Shown: positions 60,270 through 64,000 of the stretch, one piece after another
Layout of the letters: each line of letters begins with the position of its first letter
How positions within the stretch are numbered: the first letter of the stretch is position 1
NCBI GenBank assembly: GCA_020026155.1
Contig: JAHHQX010000001.1
Location: forward strand, 90,919 to 154,918
DNA length: 64,000 nt
Direction of reading: 5' to 3'
From: Actinobacillus sp.
GTDB lineage: Bacteria > Pseudomonadota > Gammaproteobacteria > Enterobacterales > Pasteurellaceae
The notes under the pieces: generated by a model
The model's input: the letters and a program-made list of their open reading frames with translations, nothing else
What the model was told of the DNA's origin: nothing
Databases searched by the model: none
Made by a program: the position numbers and the translations under genes

Positions 60270-61628
60270 TTATTTAAGTAAATCAATAATTTTTTGGTGA
60301 ATTCCGCCAAAACTTCCATTAGACATAATGAGGATTTGATCGCCTGATTTAGCCGCATGAGCAACTTTTTTAGCTAATTCATCCAGATTATCGCAAGTAA
60401 CGGCTGGTTGTTTACATTGTTTAGCAATTTCTTCTACTTTCCATGGAATCGTATCTGGTTGGAAAATAAAGACTTCATCTGCAATCGCAAGGGAGGGAGC
60501 CAATGCGTCTTTATGCACACCCATTTTCATAGTGTTAGAACGTGGCTCAAGGACGGCTAAAATACGGTGATTACCTACTTTACCTTTCAATGCGGCTAAT
60601 GTTGCGTGAATCGCTTCAGGATGGTGAGCAAAATCATCATAGACCGTAACACCATTCACGTTGCCTTTCACTTCTAAACGGCGTTTTACATTTATAAAAC
60701 TTGCGAGTGCATCGCAGGCAACTTCCACAGGCACGTCAACATATCGGGCTGCCGCGATCGCCATTAATGCATTATGCATATTATGTTCCCCGACAATATC
60801 CCATTTCACTTCACCCGCCTTTTCGCCTTTATAGAACACCTCAAAGTGACCATAATCAGCCGAGAGTGGTTGAGCAAACCAATCTTGATCTTTTCCTAAA
60901 AATTGTGTGCGCGACCAGACGCCCATCGCTAAGGTTTGTTGGGCTGATAATTCATCTTTTTGTGCCAGCACAAGCCCATTTTTAGGAATTAAACGAATCA
61001 TATGATGAAATTGGCGTTGAATAGCGCCCAAATTTTCAAAGATGTCGGCATGATCAAAAGAGATATTATTGATAATGGCAACATGCGGGTTGTAATGCAC
61101 AAATTTAGATCGTTTATCAAAGAACGCTGTATCGTATTCATCAGCTTCAATGACAAAATAATCACTTTCTCCAAGGCGAGAAGAACGTCCGAAATTACCT
61201 GAGATTCCACCAATTAAGAAACCAGGGGCTTTTCCTGCTTTCTCTAAAATCCAACTTAACATGCCAGTGGTAGTTGTTTTCCCGTGCGTGCCCGCCACTG
61301 CGAGTACTTTACGATTCCAAAGCAAATGGTCATGTAACCATTGAGGACCAGAGGTGAAGGCGAGGTTGTGTTCTAGCATGTATTCTACGCATGGATTACC
61401 ACGTTTCATCGCATTTCCAACGATGATCAAATCTGGGCGAGGAGTTAACTGATCAATATCGAAATTAGGAATAATTTCAATGCCATTTTCTTGTAAAAAT
61501 GTACTCATTGGCGGATAAATTCCCGTATCAGCACCGGTAACTTTATAACCCATATCTTTAGCCAACATGGCTAAACTACCCATAAAGGTGCCACAAATAC
61601 CCAAAAAATGGAGATGTTGTTGTTTCAT
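60270..61628 (-). CDS. mpl: UDP-N-acetylmuramate:L-alanyl-gamma-D-glutamyl-meso-diaminopimelate ligase
   Basis: Recycles the murein tripeptide by ligating it to UDP-MurNAc. The 452-residue Mur ligase has the N-terminal FLGICGTFMGSLAMLAKDMGY, which separates Mpl from MurC, the ATP loop GTHGKTTTTGML and the central DEYDTAFFDKRSKF. DDFAHHP and EPRSNTMKMG follow. It is divergent from fbp. Confidence 0.96.
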   Translation of the reverse strand: MKQQHLHFLGICGTFMGSLAMLAKDMGYKVTGADTGIYPPMSTFLQENGIEIIPNFDIDQLTPRPDLIIVGNAMKRGNPCVEYMLEHNLAFTSGPQWLHDHLLWNRKVLAVAGTHGKTTTTGMLSWILEKAGKAPGFLIGGISGNFGRSSRLGESDYFVIEADEYDTAFFDKRSKFVHYNPHVAIINNISFDHADIFENLGAIQRQFHHMIRLIPKNGLVLAQKDELSAQQTLAMGVWSRTQFLGKDQDWFAQPLSADYGHFEVFYKGEKAGEVKWDIVGEHNMHNALMAIAAARYVDVPVEVACDALASFINVKRRLEVKGNVNGVTVYDDFAHHPEAIHATLAALKGKVGNHRILAVLEPRSNTMKMGVHKDALAPSLAIADEVFIFQPDTIPWKVEEIAKQCKQPAVTCDNLDELAKKVAHAAKSGDQILIMSNGSFGGIHQKIIDLLK

Positions 61629-61742
61629 AAGCGTGACCTTTTAGAAAAATTAGTATCTTAACGTTGTTAAATGGTGATGAAATATGTAAGTATAATAAAA
61701 CAACTCAATTGGAGTGTAAATTCATAATGATAAGGAGTAAAT

Positions 61743-62744
61743 GTGAAAACATTAGGGCAATTTATAATTGAGAAACAACATGAATACCCAGAAGCGAAAG
61801 GAGAGCTTTCAGGTATTTTGTCATCAATTCGATTAGTCGCCAAAGTGATTCATCGCGACATTAATCGTGCAGGCTTGACGAATAACATCATTGGTGATTC
61901 TGGTATTGAAAATGTGCAAGGGGAATGTCAGAAAAAATTAGACTTATTTGCTCATAATACCATGAAAGAAGCCCTTATGTCGCGTGAGGAAGTGGCTGGA
62001 TTTGCGAGCGAAGAAGAAGAAAATTTTGTTGCTTTTGATACAGAACGAGGACGTAACGCCAAATACGTGATTTTAACCGATCCATTAGACGGCTCATCAA
62101 ATATCGATGTTAACGTAGCAGTAGGGACTATTTTTTCTATTTATAGACGCATTACTCCAGTGGGTACACCGGTAACTTTGCAAGACTTCTTACAGCCTGG
62201 TCATCGCCAAGTTGCAGCGGGTTATATTGTTTATGGTTCATCGACTATGCTTGTTTATACGACAGGGAATGGTGTTAATGGATTTACCTATGATCCCTCA
62301 TTAGGTACGTTCTGTTTATCGCATGAAAATATCCGCATTCCAGAAGACGGAAGAATTTATTCCATTAACGAAGGGCAATACCTTAAATTCCCATTGGGTG
62401 TGAAAAAATATATTAAATATTGTCAAGAAGATGTACCTGAAGAAAATCGCCCGTATGTGTCACGCTACATTGGCTCATTGGTGTCAGATTTCCATCGTAA
62501 CATGCTAAAAGGCGGTATCTATATTTACCCGAGTGCAACGAATTACCCGTACGGTAAACTTCGCTTAAACTATGAAGGTAACCCGATGGCATTTCTTGTA
62601 GAACAAGCTGGTGGTAAAGCAAGTGACGGATTTACTCGTATCCTTGATATCCAACCTACCGAACTTCACGAACGCGTCCCACTTTTCATCGGATCTAAAA
62701 ATATGGTCGAAAAAGCAGAAAAATTTATGCGTGAGAATATTTAA
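61743..62744 (+). CDS. fbp: Fructose-1,6-bisphosphatase class I
   Basis: Gluconeogenic phosphatase. The 333-residue protein has the metal site DPLDGSSNIDVNVAVG, the EEEENF region before it, and the substrate-binding NYPYGKLRLNYEGNPMAF. The start is GTG at 61743 with AAGGAG 6 bases ahead; an overlapping ATG at 61741 is out of frame. Two hairpins follow. Confidence 0.96.
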   Translation: MKTLGQFIIEKQHEYPEAKGELSGILSSIRLVAKVIHRDINRAGLTNNIIGDSGIENVQGECQKKLDLFAHNTMKEALMSREEVAGFASEEEENFVAFDTERGRNAKYVILTDPLDGSSNIDVNVAVGTIFSIYRRITPVGTPVTLQDFLQPGHRQVAAGYIVYGSSTMLVYTTGNGVNGFTYDPSLGTFCLSHENIRIPEDGRIYSINEGQYLKFPLGVKKYIKYCQEDVPEENRPYVSRYIGSLVSDFHRNMLKGGIYIYPSATNYPYGKLRLNYEGNPMAFLVEQAGGKASDGFTRILDIQPTELHERVPLFIGSKNMVEKAEKFMRENI

Positions 62745-62759
62745 TCTCGTCTAACACAA

Positions 62760-62785
62760 AACCTCGCCAAGAGCGGGGTTTTCTA
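62760..62785 (+). terminator. Terminator after fbp
   Basis: AACCTCGC, loop CAAGA, GCGGGGTT then TT. A second hairpin (AAAAAGAACCT with AGGTTCTTTTT, about 62800-62841) follows and could also end ssrA transcription from the other side. Confidence 0.8.
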
Positions 62786-62981
62786 TGAGAATAAAAGAAA
62801 AAGAACCTTAATATTTATTTTTATTATACGAGGTTCTTTTTGGGGTTCTTTTAACGGTTTGCTTAGATTAAAATCGCTTATATTTTATACATTATAAAAA
62901 TAAATAGATTAATGTAACTTGTTGATTTTAATTGATTTATTATTTTTTTGAGATTTGTAGATTTAGATTGAAAAGGGTTAG

Positions 62982-63347
62982 TGGTGGAGCTGGGGGGAGT
63001 TGAACCCCCGTCCGAAATTCCTCTACTGTCAGTACTACACGCTTAGTCTGTTTTTAAATTCATTACATCACTGCCAACAGACAGGCGCTGATGTAACTAG
63101 CTTGATTCAATTTAGTGCTTCGATCCACAAGCGGAGGCGTCCACACGATCTCGTTTTGGTTTGACTCCTCTTGATCCCCGTCTTACGAGCGGAAGCTAGG
63201 GAGAGAAGGCTCTGAGCAGGTTATTAAGCTGCTAGTGCGTATTGTTCGTCGTTTGCGACTATTATTTTGCGGTTTGTTAACGAGGCCTACCGCACCTCGG
63301 CGTGCACTTCGAGCTTTGCTAATCTCGTCGAATCCAAAATCAGCCCC
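62982..63347 (-). ncRNA. ssrA: Transfer-messenger RNA (ssrA)
   Basis: On the minus strand the RNA starts GGGGCTGATTTTGGATTCGA and ends GTTCAACTCCCCCCAGCTCC plus ACCA, forming the tRNA-Ala-like half. The tag reading frame is GCA AAC GAC GAA CAA TAC GCA CTA GCA GCT then two TAA stops, giving (A)ANDEQYALAA, the tag of Haemophilus. It is about 366 bases, as in other gamma-proteobacteria. An extended -10, TGCTATAAT (63362-63367 on plus as ATTATA), lies upstream. The remaining bases between fbp and trpR are hairpins and AT-rich spacer. Confidence 0.97.
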
Positions 63348-63513
63348 GAAATGATTTGCCGATTATAGCAAAAATTATGAAATAAAAAAGTAATTTTATA
63401 TAAAAAGGGCTTGTCAATCATATAGATGCTTAAAAAATAATAGAATTTTTATGTTTAACAAAGTATAGTGAGTTGCGGTAAAATCCTATAGAAAAAAATA
63501 ACTAAGGATAAAT

Positions 63514-63807
63514 ATGTATATTAGTAAAGACTTAGCCACTTGGCAGACATTGTTAGATTTTTTAGAACGTGCTAGTCACGAAGATAAGTTAAGCGAAACA
63601 TTGACACTATTACTAACGCCCGATGAGCGTGATACATTAAGTTTGCGTTTGCAAATTATTGGCAAATTACTAGAAAAAAATGCTTCTCAACGAGAAATCC
63701 AGCAAGAATTAAAAACTAGCGTAGCGACAATTACGCGCGGCTCTAATATGATAAAAAGTATGTCACCCGCATTTTTGGAATGGGTGAGCGATTCATTAAA
63801 AAAATAA
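63514..63807 (+). CDS. trpR: Trp operon repressor
   Basis: A 97-residue tryptophan-sensing repressor. The helix-turn-helix is ASQREIQQELKTSVATITRGSNMIK (read in two parts: ASQREIQQELKT and SVATITRGSNMIK). The preceding LTPDERDTLSLRLQIIGKLL forms the tryptophan pocket. AAGGA lies 6 bases before the ATG. In H. influenzae trpR is also short and solitary. A palindromic motif follows. Confidence 0.95.
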   Translation: MYISKDLATWQTLLDFLERASHEDKLSETLTLLLTPDERDTLSLRLQIIGKLLEKNASQREIQQELKTSVATITRGSNMIKSMSPAFLEWVSDSLKK

Positions 63808-63811
63808 AAAT

Positions 63812-63857
63812 CACGCCTCAATATTCAGAAAAAATTATGAATATAATGAGGCGAGTG
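63812..63857. repeat. Dispersed palindromic motif, copy 13
   Basis: CACGCC, TCAATATTC, loop AGAAAAAATTAT, GAATATAATGA, GGCGAGTG. The right arm has a two-base insertion. It follows trpR and probably ends its transcript. Confidence 0.8.
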
Positions 63858-63921
63858 ACAATTTAATCAAAAAAAAGATAGAAATTAATAAAAGAGAAGA
63901 TAGTCTAAAGATTTAAGAAAA

Positions 63922-63997
<76 letters not shown>

Positions 63998-64000
63998 TTT

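Noticed and set aside
63128..63136. ACAAGCGG inside ssrA as an uptake core
   Set aside because: It lacks the last T of ACAAGCGGT and lies in a conserved structural part of tmRNA, so chance explains it.

Overview
The window is an AT-rich chromosomal segment of a Pasteurellaceae bacterium (Haemophilus/Actinobacillus-like). The family call rests on the gene content and close protein resemblance: fdxGHI-fdhE, dnaB-alr-pgi, thiBPQ behind a TPP riboswitch, moeAB/folE/moaDE, two tandem P5-like OmpA porins, nlpD with two LysM modules, the seqA-menE-mscK-aroC-mepA-lpxM run, fldA-fur, and a tmRNA tag ANDEQYALAA. The genus is left open. The exact uptake-signal core of Haemophilus influenzae (AAGTGCGGT) was not found on either strand, and the Actinobacillus-type core (ACAAGCGGT) was seen only twice. 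Instead the window carries about 13 copies of another dispersed motif (CACGCC, nine bases ending TTTTC, two bases, an A/T tract).

Layout. 1-4.7 kb: formate dehydrogenase operon, 5' truncated by the window edge. 4.8-10.8 kb: dnaB, alr, pgi, phosphohexomutase. 10.8-14.3 kb: thiamine ABC importer on the minus strand under a TPP riboswitch. 14.3-18.5 kb: a lipoprotein with 11-residue repeats, tRNA-Arg(CCT), asnS and an amino-acid transporter. 18.5-24.5 kb: the guaBA locus, which holds two accessory insertions. One is a 2-kb AT-rich unit encoding a split ATPase/TOPRIM (OLD-like) protein, bounded by a perfect 53-bp repeat of the guaA 3' end. The other is a Doc/Fic-type gene lying between guaB and guaA. 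24.5-34.8 kb: birA, queF, a short cation-efflux protein, molybdopterin genes, folE, tldD, rng, cmoB. 34.9-41.9 kb: two ompA copies, nlpD, a yjaG homologue, an HU gene, glmS. 42-55.3 kb: orphan rbsD divergent from rpiA, then a long minus-strand block from seqA down to dnaX. 55.3-64 kb: ybfF, ybfE-fldA-fur, uspA, mazG, yajL, a one-helix membrane protein, mpl, fbp, ssrA, trpR and tRNA-Gly(GCC).

Most genes are core metabolism and information processing. Molybdenum cofactor genes (moeA, moeB, moaD, moaE) serve enzymes such as the formate dehydrogenase at the left edge. The most unusual signals are the guaA-targeted insertion, whose ATPase gene is split exactly at an A10 tract; a second A10 tract in dnaX where slippage would give a gamma-like short product; the Doc-like gene inside the GMP operon; and the dispersed motif family, which forms terminator-like palindromes between genes but also occurs singly inside mepA, mscK and menE.
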